NCBI GenBank assembly: GCA_046723645.1
Contig: JBKOUY010000204.1
Span: 1-27,422 of the forward strand
Direction of reading: 5' to 3'
DNA length: 27,422 bases
Source of the DNA: DASQUK01 sp046723645
GTDB lineage: Bacteria > Actinomycetota > Acidimicrobiia > Acidimicrobiales > VFJN01
The notes beneath the pieces were generated by a model. The model did not search any database. It saw only the letters and a list, made by a program, of their open reading frames with translations, and was not told the DNA's origin. Position 1 is the stretch's first letter. Each line of letters opens with the position of its first letter. Positions 5,861-15,151 of the stretch are shown one piece after another. The translations under genes were made by a program, and so were the position numbers.

Positions 5861-8707
5861 GTGACCGACCAAGCCGCCTTTCCAGGGGCGTTCCCGGACC
5901 GCCACATCGGCATCACTCCCGCCGATGCCGACCGCATGCTCGCGGCGCTGGGCCTCGCGTCGCTCGACGACCTGATCGACCAGGCGGTGCCGGCGGCCAT
6001 CCGGGACGACAAGCCGCTTGCGCTCGACGACGCCATGACCGAACCCCATACCCTGGCCCACTTGCGCCGGCTGGCCGACCGCAACCGCGTGCTCGCATCG
6101 CTCATCGGGCAGGGCTACTACGGCACCCACCCGCCGGGCGTGATCCTGCGCAACGTGCTCGAGAACCCCGCCTGGTACACGGCCTACACGCCGTACCAGC
6201 CGGAGATCAGCCAGGGCCGGCTGGAGGCGCTGCTCAACTTCCAGACCATGGTCTGCGACCTCACCGGCCTCGAGATCGCCAACGCGTCGATGCTCGACGA
6301 GGCCACCGCCGCAGCCGAGGCCATGACCCTGTGCCGCCGCTCGTCGCGCCACACCGGCGGCGTGTTCTTCGTCGACGCCGAATGCCACCCGCAGACGATC
6401 GCCGTCGTGGCCACTCGGGCGGAACCGCTGGGCATCGAGGTCGTGGTGGGCGACCCGTCCACCGACCTGGCACCCGCCGACACCTTCGGCGCGCTGCTGC
6501 AGCACCCGGGCACGTCGGGTGTCGTGCGCGACCTGCGCGCGGTCGTCGAGCGCGTCCACGCCGCCGACGCTCTGGTGGTCGTGGCCACCGACCTGCTCGC
6601 CTGCACGCTGCTGGTCCCGCCCGGCGAGCTCGGTGCCGACGCCGCGGTGGGCTCGGCCCAACGCTTCGGCGTCCCGATGGGCTTCGGCGGGCCCCACGCC
6701 GGCTTCCTGGCCACCCGTGACGCCTTCCGGCGGTCGCTGCCGGGGCGGCTGGTGGGCGTGTCGATCGACGCCGCCGGGCGCCCAGCGCACCGCCTGGCCC
6801 TGCAGACCCGGGAGCAACACATCCGCCGAGAGAAGGCGACCTCCAACATCTGCACCGCCCAGGTGCTGCTGGCGGTGATGGCGTCGATGTACGCCGTCTA
6901 CCACGGTGCCGAGGGACTCAGGGCGATCGCCGAGCGCGTGCACATGCAGGCGACGGCCATGGCCCGGACCCTGCGCGCCAACGGCTTCGACGTGGTCAAC
7001 GACAGCTGGTTCGACACCCTGACCGTGCGCGCCCCAGGCCAGGCGGCGGAGATCCTGGAGCGGGCCCGGGAGGCCGGCGTCACACTGCGCCGCGTGGACG
7101 GCGACACGCTGGGACTCTCCTTCGACGAGACCACGTCCCCGGTGTTGCCGCTGGTGTTGGCGGCCTTTGGTGTGGCCGACGGCTTCGTCGCGGGCGACGA
7201 CGGGATCCCGGCCGGCGAGCGTCGCACGAGCGAGTACCTCACCCACCCGGTCTTCCACGACCATCGCAGCGAGACCGAGATGCTGCGCTACCTGCGCCGC
7301 CTGGCCGACAAGGACGTGGCGCTGGACCGGGCGATGATCCCGCTGGGGTCGTGCACCATGAAGCTCAACGCCACCACCGAGATGGAGCCGGTGACCTGGC
7401 CTGAGTTCTCCGACATCCATCCCTTCGCTCCCGTCGACCAGGCCGAGGGCTACCTCGAGCTGATCCACGAGCTCGAGGCGATGCTCGGCGAGATGACCGG
7501 CTACGACGCCGTGTCGCTGCAGCCCAACGCCGGTTCGCAGGGCGAGCTGGCCGGGCTGCTCGCCATCCGCGCCTACCACCGCAGCCGCGGCGACGACCAG
7601 CGCGACGTCTGCCTGATCCCGTCGTCGGCCCACGGGACCAACGCGGCGTCGGCGGTCATGGCCGGCATGCGGGTCGTCGTGATCGCCTGCGACGACGCCG
7701 GCAACGTCGACGTGGACGACTTCCGGTCCAAGGCCGCCGACCACGGCGAGCGCCTCGCGGCGTTGATGGTCACCTACCCGTCGACCCACGGCGTCTTCGA
7801 GTCGCGCATCACCGAGATCTGCGACGTCGTGCACGAGCACGGCGGCCAGGTCTACGTGGACGGCGCCAACCTCAACGCCCTCGTCGGGATCGCCCGTCCC
7901 GGGTGGTTCGGTGGCGACGTCAGCCACCTCAACCTGCACAAGACGTTCTGCATCCCCCACGGCGGCGGTGGGCCCGGCGTCGGGCCGGTGGCGGCACGGG
8001 CGCACCTGGCGCCGTTCCTGCCCAACCATCCGGCGAGGCCCGAGGCGGGGCCGGCGACGGGGCCGGGGCCGGTCTCGGCCGCCCCCTGGGGCTCCGCCGG
8101 GATCCTGCCCATCAGCTACGCCTACGCCAAGCTCATGGGTGCGGACGGCCTGCGCCGGGCGACGCAGGTGGCGATCCTCAGCGCCAACTACATCGCCGCC
8201 CGGCTCGCCGACCACTACCCGGTCCTGTACACGGGGGACCACGGCCGGGTGGCCCACGAGTGCATCGTCGACGTGCGCGGCATCACCAGGGACACGGGTG
8301 TCACCGTCGACGATGTGGCCAAGCGGCTGATCGACTACGGCTTCCACGCCCCGACGATGAGCTTCCCCGTGGCCGGCACGCTCATGATCGAGCCCACCGA
8401 GTCGGAGTCACTGTCCGAGATCGACCGGTTCTGCGACGCCATGATCGCCATCAAGGGTGAGATCGACCGGGTGGCGAGCGGCGAGTGGCCGGTCGCGGAC
8501 AGCCCTCTGCGCCACGCCCCCCACACCGCCGAGGACCTGGTGGTGGGCGACTGGGATCGGCCCTACTCACGGGAAGAGGCCGCCTACCCGGTGCCGAGCC
8601 TGCGCCAAGCGAAGTACTGGCCCCCGGTGAGCCGCATCGACGGTGGCTACGGCGACCGCCACCTGGTGTGCGCCTGCCCGCCGCCGAAGGTGTTCGAGCG
8701 CGGCTGA
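5861..8707 (+). CDS. gcvP: Glycine dehydrogenase (decarboxylating), P-protein
   Basis: 948 residues, the usual length of the fused P-protein. It decarboxylates glycine with pyridoxal phosphate and passes the aminomethyl group to lipoyl H-protein in the cytoplasmic glycine cleavage system. The PLP lysine is K694 in LNLHKTFCIPHGGGGPG. Other family blocks are RHIGITPAD near the start, GYYGTHPPGVILRNVLENP, PYQPEISQGRLEALLNFQTM, PLGSCTMKLNA and SAAPWGSAGILPISYAY. GTG 5861 is chosen because GGAG (5851-5854) lies 6 nt upstream and the protein then starts at the family's N-terminus; the longer open frame upstream runs through the riboswitch and is not coding. gcvT, gcvH and glyA are not adjacent, so the gene is probably monocistronic. 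Control is by the upstream glycine riboswitch. Confidence 0.98.
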   Translation: MTDQAAFPGAFPDRHIGITPADADRMLAALGLASLDDLIDQAVPAAIRDDKPLALDDAMTEPHTLAHLRRLADRNRVLASLIGQGYYGTHPPGVILRNVLENPAWYTAYTPYQPEISQGRLEALLNFQTMVCDLTGLEIANASMLDEATAAAEAMTLCRRSSRHTGGVFFVDAECHPQTIAVVATRAEPLGIEVVVGDPSTDLAPADTFGALLQHPGTSGVVRDLRAVVERVHAADALVVVATDLLACTLLVPPGELGADAAVGSAQRFGVPMGFGGPHAGFLATRDAFRRSLPGRLVGVSIDAAGRPAHRLALQTREQHIRREKATSNICTAQVLLAVMASMYAVYHGAEGLRAIAERVHMQATAMARTLRANGFDVVNDSWFDTLTVRAPGQAAEILERAREAGVTLRRVDGDTLGLSFDETTSPVLPLVLAAFGVADGFVAGDDGIPAGERRTSEYLTHPVFHDHRSETEMLRYLRRLADKDVALDRAMIPLGSCTMKLNATTEMEPVTWPEFSDIHPFAPVDQAEGYLELIHELEAMLGEMTGYDAVSLQPNAGSQGELAGLLAIRAYHRSRGDDQRDVCLIPSSAHGTNAASAVMAGMRVVVIACDDAGNVDVDDFRSKAADHGERLAALMVTYPSTHGVFESRITEICDVVHEHGGQVYVDGANLNALVGIARPGWFGGDVSHLNLHKTFCIPHGGGGPGVGPVAARAHLAPFLPNHPARPEAGPATGPGPVSAAPWGSAGILPISYAYAKLMGADGLRRATQVAILSANYIAARLADHYPVLYTGDHGRVAHECIVDVRGITRDTGVTVDDVAKRLIDYGFHAPTMSFPVAGTLMIEPTESESLSEIDRFCDAMIAIKGEIDRVASGEWPVADSPLRHAPHTAEDLVVGDWDRPYSREEAAYPVPSLRQAKYWPPVSRIDGGYGDRHLVCACPPPKVFERG

Positions 8708-8740
8708 CGAGCTGCGCGGAAAGGCGCATTCGCTCGGCCT

Positions 8741-9768
<1,028 letters not shown>

Positions 9769-9772
<4 letters not shown>

Positions 9773-11055
9773 CCGGTGTTACCCACCCGGAGCTCGGTGC
9801 CCCCAGACGCGCCGTTGCTGTCGCCAGCCGTGACCTCGTCCACCGCCCCCTGCACGTCCTCGACCTTCTCGGCGGCCTCCTCGACCGTCGCCTGCTGGTC
9901 GGTCGGGAGGGTGCCGAGCCCGGCGAGCCCGGACAGCATCTCCCGCAGCTGGGTCAGCTGGTTCGTCACCGCGTCGCGCTGGCGGGTCAGCTCGGCGACC
10001 TCACGCTCGGCCGTCTGCTTGGTGACCTCGGCGTGGGTCTTGGCGTCGAACACGAGCTGGTCGGCCTCGGACTTGGCGTCGGCCACCGTGCGGTCGGCGA
10101 ACGCCTTGGCCTTCTCGAGGATGTCGTTGGCCTCGGCCTCGCTGTCCCGGCGGCGCTGGCCGGCGGCCTGCTCCATGTCCTTGGCACGGGCATCCGCCGC
10201 CTTGGCACGCTGATCGGCCTCGGCCACCAGCTTCTGCGTGGCGGCGACCGCAGCGTCGTGGCGCTCGCTCTCCTGGCGCTCCGAGCGCTCGCGGCGCTCG
10301 GCCAGCTCGAGCTCGAGAGCCTGCAGCTCGGCCTCGCGCTTCTCCTTGGCCTTGGTGAGCAGCTTGGACGCCGCGGCGCGCTTCTCCTCGGCCTCCCGGG
10401 ACGCCACGTTGCGCAGCTCGATGATCTCGCGCTCGGCGGTGGCGCGGACCGTGGCGATCTCGCGCTCGGCGGTGGCGCGGAGCTCGGCGACCTCGTGGTC
10501 GGTGACCGTGCGGAGCTGGCTGGTCTCGCGTTCGGCCTCGGCCCGTAGGGCCTCGGCTTCGCGCTTCGCCGCCGCCCGGCCCTCGTTGGCCTCGCGGTCG
10601 GCGGAGTCGCGGGTGGCCTTGGCCTCGCGTTCGGCGGCGGTCTTGACGGCCGTGGCCACGGCCCGTGCCTTCTCGACCACCTCCTTGGACTCGAGGTGGG
10701 CGGCGGCGATCAGCTTCTCGGCCTCACGCTTGGACTCGTCGCGATGCTCGTTGGCCTGCTCCTCGGCCAGCCGGAGGAGCTGCTCGACCCGAGTGCCCAG
10801 CCCGGAGAGCGTGGGCTGGGCCGCCTCGTCGAGCTGCTTGGACTGCTCGGCGACTTTGCGTTCGAGCTCGTTGATGCGGTCGCGCGCGTCGGTGGTGCCC
10901 GTCTTGGCCTTGGTGGCCGCGTTGGTCAGCTCCTCGATGCGGGCCTGCATCCGCTCGATGAACAGGTCGACCTGTGTGCGTTCGTAACCCCTGAGGACGA
11001 TCGTGAAGTCAGGGGTGCCGGCGCTATCGGTCGTCGGCGAAGTGGTTGTCCCCAT
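9769..11055 (-). CDS. DivIVA/Scy-like coiled-coil protein
   Basis: 428 residues. Residues 17-43 (FTIVLRGYERTQVDLFIERM) resemble the N-terminal membrane-curvature segment of DivIVA. Almost all the rest is charged helix rich in A, E, R and K. Residues 139-226 form eight consecutive 11-residue units ending in R (such as ATAEREIATVR and ATAEREIIELR), a hendecad pattern like that of the Streptomyces polarity proteins Scy and FilP. The C-terminus (about 375-428) is acidic and probably disordered. A role in pole organisation or as a membrane-associated scaffold is inferred; no catalytic motif is present. The ATG at 11055 begins the operon whose second gene is the LLM oxidoreductase. It is divergent from the Rieske gene, with a KstR-type operator 70 bp upstream. 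Pairing a cytoskeletal-type protein with an F420 enzyme is unusual. Confidence 0.85.
10423..10481 (-). repeat. 33-nt period direct repeat within the coiled-coil gene
   Basis: A 26-bp sequence at 10423-10448 is repeated without change at 10456-10481, an offset of 33 nt or 11 codons. It encodes the two nearly identical hendecads ATAEREIATVR and ATAEREIIELR. The near-identity at the DNA level suggests a recent in-frame duplication. Confidence 0.85.
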
Positions 11056-11124
11056 GAGGACTCATCATGACACGCCTGACAAGGGTTGGTGACCCGTGAG
11101 CGGCCTGGCCCGACCGCGCTGGAC

Positions 11125-11138
11125 TGAAACCTGTTCTA
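11125..11138. promoter_or_regulatory. KstR-type operator in front of the Rieske oxygenase gene
   Basis: TGAAACCTGTTCTA matches the KstR consensus TnnAACnnGTTnnA at every fixed position. It ends 34 bp before the Rieske start and overlaps TACTCT (11137-11142), a TANNNT -10 candidate, so bound repressor would block transcription. It lies in the divergent gap and could also influence the coiled-coil/LLM operon on the other strand. Confidence 0.8.
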
Positions 11139-11172
11139 CTCTGGGGCGTCGGCGTTCCACGGAGGATCGGCA

Positions 11173-12240
11173 ATGGCGACCCGCTACCCCTTCCCCATCC
11201 CCTTCGGCTGGTTCTGCATCGGCTATCCCGAAGACCTCCCCGTGGGTGAGCCGAAGCCCCTGTACTACTTCGGCCGGCATCTCGTGGGTTGGCGCGACCA
11301 CGAGGGTGCGGCCCACGTGCACGACGCCTTCTGCGCGCATCTCGGCGCCCACCTCGGGCACGGCGGGAGCGTCGACGGCTGCGAGCTCGTGTGCCCATTC
11401 CACGGCTGGCGCTACGACGCCGACGGCGCCAACACCGCCATCCCCTACAGCGAGCGGCTGAACCGCAAGGCCCGGCTCCGCACCTACCCCGTCGTCGAAC
11501 GCAACGGCGTCGTGCTGGCGTGGTACCACCCGCACGAGGAGCCGCCGCAGTGGGACATCCCCGAGGTCCCGGAGCTCACCGGGGACTCCGACTGGTCGAC
11601 GGTGATCCGCACCGAGTACGTGATCGACGCCTGCGCCCAGGAGATGGCGGAGAACACCGTCGACGCCGCCCACTTCCGCTTCGTCCACAACACGGCGACC
11701 GTGCCGGAGATCGAGGAGTACACGACCGGCTTCCCCGAGGCGGCCATGCGGTCGTCGCAGAAGTTCCCCACGCCGCGCGGGATCATGGAGGGCCGGATCG
11801 ACACCCGTGCCTGGGGCCCCGGGGTCTCGCTGGTGAACTTCAGCGGCATCGTCGACACGCTGAACTACGCCTGCACGACGCCGATCGAGGCCGACCGCTG
11901 CGTCGTGCGATTCAACTTCGTCTTCAGGACCATGGGTGACGAGGAGACCACGCGCAACGTCGGCCGGGCGTTCGTGGCGGAGGTCGACAAGCAGGTCAAG
12001 GAGGATCGGCCCATCTGGGAGCACAAGGCCCACCTGGTGCGCCCGGCGCTGGCCGACAACGACGGCCCGTTCATGAAGTTCCGGCGCTGGGCGGCGCAGT
12101 TCTACGCCGAGGGCGTCGGCGACGAGCGCCTCGTCTACCCGCCGCCCTTCTGGCCCGACCGGCTGGACGACGCGCCCGCCAAGGCGACCGCGTCGGCGCG
12201 CTACACCGGACAATCGGGCAAGGACGAGACGGCCGGGTAG
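11173..12240 (+). CDS. Rieske non-heme iron oxygenase, KshA-like
   Basis: 355 residues; terminal oxygenase that would hydroxylate (or desaturate) a steroid or similar ring using electrons from a separate reductase. The Rieske [2Fe-2S] ligands are C54-x-H56 and C74-x2-H77 (CAHLGAHL ... CPFHGW). The mononuclear iron site is ENTVDAAHFRFVHN with D164, H167 and H172. The C-terminal part (IWEHKAHLVRPALADNDG ... RRWAAQFY) is collinear with 3-ketosteroid 9-alpha-hydroxylase KshA. The ATG at 11173 follows GGAGG (11161-11165) by 7 nt. A KstR-type operator precedes it. No KshB-type reductase gene is in the window. Homologous 7-desaturases and other ring hydroxylases share this architecture, so the exact substrate and position are uncertain. 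Confidence 0.9.
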   Translation: MATRYPFPIPFGWFCIGYPEDLPVGEPKPLYYFGRHLVGWRDHEGAAHVHDAFCAHLGAHLGHGGSVDGCELVCPFHGWRYDADGANTAIPYSERLNRKARLRTYPVVERNGVVLAWYHPHEEPPQWDIPEVPELTGDSDWSTVIRTEYVIDACAQEMAENTVDAAHFRFVHNTATVPEIEEYTTGFPEAAMRSSQKFPTPRGIMEGRIDTRAWGPGVSLVNFSGIVDTLNYACTTPIEADRCVVRFNFVFRTMGDEETTRNVGRAFVAEVDKQVKEDRPIWEHKAHLVRPALADNDGPFMKFRRWAAQFYAEGVGDERLVYPPPFWPDRLDDAPAKATASARYTGQSGKDETAG

Positions 12241-12277
12241 GCGCCGGCGCCGGGCTGGCGGGCGCGCAGCGTGACGG

Positions 12278-12283
12278 TAGGTT
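12278..12283 (+). promoter_or_regulatory. Candidate -10 of a leaderless sensor-kinase transcript
   Basis: TAGGTT fits TANNNT and lies exactly 7 nt before the chosen GTG start (12291), the spacing expected if transcription begins at the start codon. No Shine-Dalgarno with better spacing is evident. Confidence 0.45.
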
Positions 12284-12290
12284 GCCTGCG

Positions 12291-13484
12291 GTGTCGACCG
12301 TCGACGACCAGCGATCCGAGGCTCCGGCCTGCGACCCCGAGGCCACCGGCGCCGTGCTGGCGGCCCTGTCGGCGGCCATGCGGGCGGTCACGCTGGGGTC
12401 GTCGCTCCATCGGGTGCTGCACCAGCTCGCCGAGAGCGCTCGCAACCTCGTCGGCGCCCGCTACGCCGCCATCGGCCTGCCGGAGCCCGAGGGCGACGAG
12501 TTCGCCCGCTTCGTCACCGCGGGCATGAGCGACGAGCTCATCGAGCAGCTCGGTCCCCTGCCCCGGACGCACGGGCTCCTCGACGCCATGCTCACCGACC
12601 CGTCGCCGTTCCGCACCGCCGACATCACGCAGGACCCGCGCTTCCGGGGCTGGTGGCCGGCCGCCCACCCGCAGATGCGCTCGTTCCTCGGCGTGCCGAT
12701 CGTGTCGGCGGGCGACATCATCGGGGCCTTCTACCTCACTGACAAGCAGGGCGAGCGCGAGTTCAGCGCCGCCGACGAGTCGGCCGTGGTGCTGCTGGCG
12801 TCGCACGCGGCCATCGCGATCGACCAGGCCCGCCTGTTCGAGGACAGCCGGGAGCTGGGTCTCGTGCAGGAGCGCGGCCGGCTGGCGCGCGAGCTGCACG
12901 ACGCCATGAGCCAGTCGCTGTTCAGCCTGCAGCTCTCGGCCGAGGCGGCCGGGCGGCTCCTGGAGACCGATCCTGCGGCCGCGGCCGAGCAGGTGGCGAC
13001 GGTGCGGGCCATCGCCGACCGGGTGGCGGCGGAGCTGCGCACCACGGTCGACGGCCTGCGGCCCGCCGACCTCGAGCGCGACGGGCTCCTCGCCGCGCTC
13101 GGTGCCCAGCTGACGCTGGCCGGGCGCGCGCACGACGTGCCGGTCGAGATCGAGGCGGGTGAGCTGCCCGAGCTCGACCCCGACGACGAGCACCAGATCC
13201 TGCGCATCGCGCAGGAGGCGGTCACCAACGCCCTGCGCCACGCCGCGGCGAGCCGGGTGCGGGTGACGATCGGCACCGAGGCCGGACCGGACGCCGCCGG
13301 CGACGCCCTCGTGCTGCGCGTGACCGATGACGGCCGCGGCTTCGATCCGACGGCCCGGGCCGTGCGGGCGCGCCGCTTGGGGCTGACGTCGATGAACGAG
13401 CGGGCCGCCTCGGTGGCTGGCTCGCTCACGATCACGTCGGCGCCGGGCCGGGGCACGACGGTCGAGCTGCGGGTCCCCCGCTAG
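12291..13484 (+). CDS. GAF-domain sensor histidine kinase (NarL/DevS type)
   Basis: 397 residues, with no membrane segment. A GAF domain spans about residues 25-180 (ARYAAIGLPEPEGDEFARFV, RSFLGVPIV, GAFYLTDKQGEREFS). It is followed by a HisKA_3 dimerisation helix with the phospho-acceptor H203 (RLARELHDAMSQSLFS) and a HATPase domain with N-box QEAVTNALRHA (about 308) and G-box VTDDGRGFDP (about 344). It would autophosphorylate in response to a cytoplasmic cue and pass phosphate to the response regulator downstream. An upstream TTG (12282) is possible, but GTG 12291 is preferred: it has TAGGTT 7 nt upstream, and the TTG would overlap that element. The architecture resembles DevS/LiaS-like kinases; there is a single GAF domain, and whether it binds heme cannot be told. 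Confidence 0.93.
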   Translation: MSTVDDQRSEAPACDPEATGAVLAALSAAMRAVTLGSSLHRVLHQLAESARNLVGARYAAIGLPEPEGDEFARFVTAGMSDELIEQLGPLPRTHGLLDAMLTDPSPFRTADITQDPRFRGWWPAAHPQMRSFLGVPIVSAGDIIGAFYLTDKQGEREFSAADESAVVLLASHAAIAIDQARLFEDSRELGLVQERGRLARELHDAMSQSLFSLQLSAEAAGRLLETDPAAAAEQVATVRAIADRVAAELRTTVDGLRPADLERDGLLAALGAQLTLAGRAHDVPVEIEAGELPELDPDDEHQILRIAQEAVTNALRHAAASRVRVTIGTEAGPDAAGDALVLRVTDDGRGFDPTARAVRARRLGLTSMNERAASVAGSLTITSAPGRGTTVELRVPR

Positions 13485-13509
13485 TGGGTGCTCGCGGAGG
13501 CGGGACGCC

Positions 13510-14199
13510 ATGACGGCCGAGAGCCGGTCCAGGCCCATTCGGGTGGCGATCAGCGATGACCACCCGGTCGTCCGGCAGGGCCTGCGGTCGTTCCTCGAGG
13601 CACAGGGCTTCGAGGTGGTGGGCGAGGCCTCCGACGGCGACGAGGCGGTGCGCCTCGTCGAGCGAACGCAGCCCGACGTGCTGCTCACCGACGTGGTCAT
13701 GCCCGGCACCGACGGCATCGAGGCCATCCGCCGGCTGCGGGCCGCCGGATCGTCGGTCGGGATCCTCGTGCTCACGAGCTTCAGCGGCGCCGAGCAGGTC
13801 ATCCCGGCCATCCAGGCGGGTGCCGACGGTTACATGCTGAAGGACGCCGGTCCCGCCGCCCTGGACGGCGCGATCAGGGCCGTGCACCGGGGCGAGCCGC
13901 TGCTGGCGCCCGAGGCGGCCGCGGTGGTGATGGCCAAGGTGGCGGATGCGGCCGACGCCGCACCGCCGGCCGGCGGTTCGGTGCATCCCGACCTGGAGCG
14001 GCTCACGGCGCGCGAACGCGAGGTGTTGGCGGGGCTGGGACGGGGCCTCTCCAACCGGCAGCTCGCCGCAGAGCTCTACGTGTCGGAGAAGACGGTGAAG
14101 ACGCACGTGTCCAACGTGCTGGCGAAGCTGCGGCTGGGTGACCGCACGCAGGCGGCGCTCTTCGCGGTTCGGGTCGGGCTCGCCGATCCCCGGGCCTGA
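13510..14199 (+). CDS. LuxR/NarL-family response regulator
   Basis: 229 residues. Receiver domain at residues 10-125 with acidic pocket D16/D17, phospho-acceptor D61 in LLTDVVMPGTDG, the switch region around LTSF and K117 in YMLKDAG. A linker is followed by a LuxR-type helix-turn-helix (LTAREREVLAGLGRGLSN ... SEKTVKTHVSNVLAKL, about 160-205) ending in RLGDRTQAALFAVRVGL, typical of the LiaR/VraR/DevR group. The ATG at 13510 is preceded by a purine-rich GGAGGCGGG with good spacing. It lies 25 bp after the kinase stop, forming a two-component operon. Phosphorylation would promote dimerisation and DNA binding. Targets are unknown; one imperfect palindrome at 14242-14257 is a candidate site. Confidence 0.96.
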   Translation: MTAESRSRPIRVAISDDHPVVRQGLRSFLEAQGFEVVGEASDGDEAVRLVERTQPDVLLTDVVMPGTDGIEAIRRLRAAGSSVGILVLTSFSGAEQVIPAIQAGADGYMLKDAGPAALDGAIRAVHRGEPLLAPEAAAVVMAKVADAADAAPPAGGSVHPDLERLTAREREVLAGLGRGLSNRQLAAELYVSEKTVKTHVSNVLAKLRLGDRTQAALFAVRVGLADPRA

Positions 14200-14241
14200 C
14201 CGCAACCGCATCGTCGCAGGTCAGCGCCGGGCCTCCGGGTG

Positions 14242-14257
14242 TAGGCCTTCCGACCTA
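14242..14257. promoter_or_regulatory. Imperfect palindrome downstream of the response regulator
   Basis: TAGGCCTTCCGACCTA has matching TAGG and CCTA ends plus further internal symmetry, the general layout of NarL/DevR-type boxes. It lies 43 bp after the response-regulator stop and 80 bp before the SDR start. Binding by the adjacent regulator is only a suggestion. Confidence 0.3.
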
Positions 14258-14336
14258 GCCGAACCCGCCCGCGGGCCGATGGCGGGCGCCCGATTGCTCC
14301 CTACGTTGCGCGCAGAGCGCACGAAGGGAGCACGAA

Positions 14337-15062
14337 GTGCGAAGGACAGCTCTCATCACCGGCGGTAGCCGAGGCCTCGGCCTGGCGCTGGCCCGCCACC
14401 TGGCCAAGAACGGTTGGAACCTGGTCGTCGACGGCCGCGACGCCGATGTCCTCGAGCGGGCGCGGCGCGAGCTCGACGCCTCGGGCCCGGGCACGGTCGT
14501 CGCCCTCCCGGGGGACATCGCCGACCCCGTACACGTGGCGGCACTCGTGAACGCCGCCGCCGGCCAGAGCGGCTTCGAGCTGCTGGTCAACAACGCCGGC
14601 ACGCTGGGGCCCTCTCCCCTCCCCCACGTCGCCTGGCTCCGGACCGGCGACCTGGAACGGATCCTGCGGACCAACGTGGTCGCACCCCTGCGGCTGGTGC
14701 AGGCCGCCCTGCCCCACCTGCGGGCGGCGCGGGGCGCGATCGTCAACGTGACGTCCGACGCCGCGGTCGAGGGCTACGAGGGCTGGGGCGGCTACGGCGC
14801 GTCCAAGGCGGCGCTGGAACAGCTCAGCCGCGTGCTGGCGGCCGAGGAGCCCGACGTCCGTGTGCTGTGGGTGGATCCGGGGGACATGCGCACGCAGATG
14901 CACCAGGACGCCTTCCCTGGCGAGGACATCTCCGACCGCCCGACGCCCGAGAGCCGGGTCCCCGGGCTCGCCCGGCTCATCGACGAGCGGCGGCCCAGCG
15001 GCCGGTACCGCGTCGAGGACGTACTGGAGCGGGCCGATCCGGAACTCGTGGAGGCGCAATGA
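14337..15062 (+). CDS. Short-chain dehydrogenase/reductase
   Basis: 241 residues, classical SDR fold. The NAD(P)-binding motif is GGSRGLG (9-15), NNAG is at 85-88, and the catalytic triad is S140 in NVTS, Y153 and K157 (GGYGASK). R34 after the second strand (VVDGRD) suggests NADPH preference. The GTG start at 14337 is preceded by AAGGGAG with 6-7 nt spacing. The C-terminal part (PTPESRVPGLARLIDERRPSGRYR) resembles SDRs that are often paired with QueA-like genes, and here it is followed by a coupling ORF and a QueA-like gene. The substrate is unknown. The stop overlaps the small ORF in an ATGA junction. Confidence 0.92.
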   Translation: MRRTALITGGSRGLGLALARHLAKNGWNLVVDGRDADVLERARRELDASGPGTVVALPGDIADPVHVAALVNAAAGQSGFELLVNNAGTLGPSPLPHVAWLRTGDLERILRTNVVAPLRLVQAALPHLRAARGAIVNVTSDAAVEGYEGWGGYGASKAALEQLSRVLAAEEPDVRVLWVDPGDMRTQMHQDAFPGEDISDRPTPESRVPGLARLIDERRPSGRYRVEDVLERADPELVEAQ

Positions 15063-15151
15063 GCGAGCGGGAGCGAGCGAATCATCGACACGGTGGGTTC
15101 GTCGCCGCGAAGCGGCGATCCCTCATCGGCGGGCCGGAGGTCCGGCAATGA
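15059..15151 (+). CDS. Possible 30-codon coupling ORF between SDR and QueA-like genes
   Basis: ATG 15059 overlaps the SDR stop (ATGA) and its own TGA (15149-15151) overlaps the QueA-like start (ATGA). The frame encodes 30 mostly basic residues (begins MSERERANHR, ends GGPEVRQ). The DNA contains a perfect 7-bp hairpin TCGCCGC-GAA-GCGGCGA and a 5-bp hairpin GCCGG-AGGT-CCGGC just before the next start. The double overlap would let ribosomes pass from one gene to the next. The peptide resembles no known family, and the sequence may instead be a short intergenic repeat that happens to be open. Confidence 0.4.
   Translation: MSERERANHRHGGFVAAKRRSLIGGPEVRQ

Noticed and set aside
5801..8347. 848-codon minus-strand open frame opposite gcvP
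   Set aside because: It is fully antisense to an unmistakable gcvP and shows no motif.
14258..14300. Inverted repeat CCCGCC...GGCGGG as a terminator after the response regulator
   Set aside because: Only a 6-bp stem with an 11-nt loop and no T-run; too weak to call in such GC-rich DNA.
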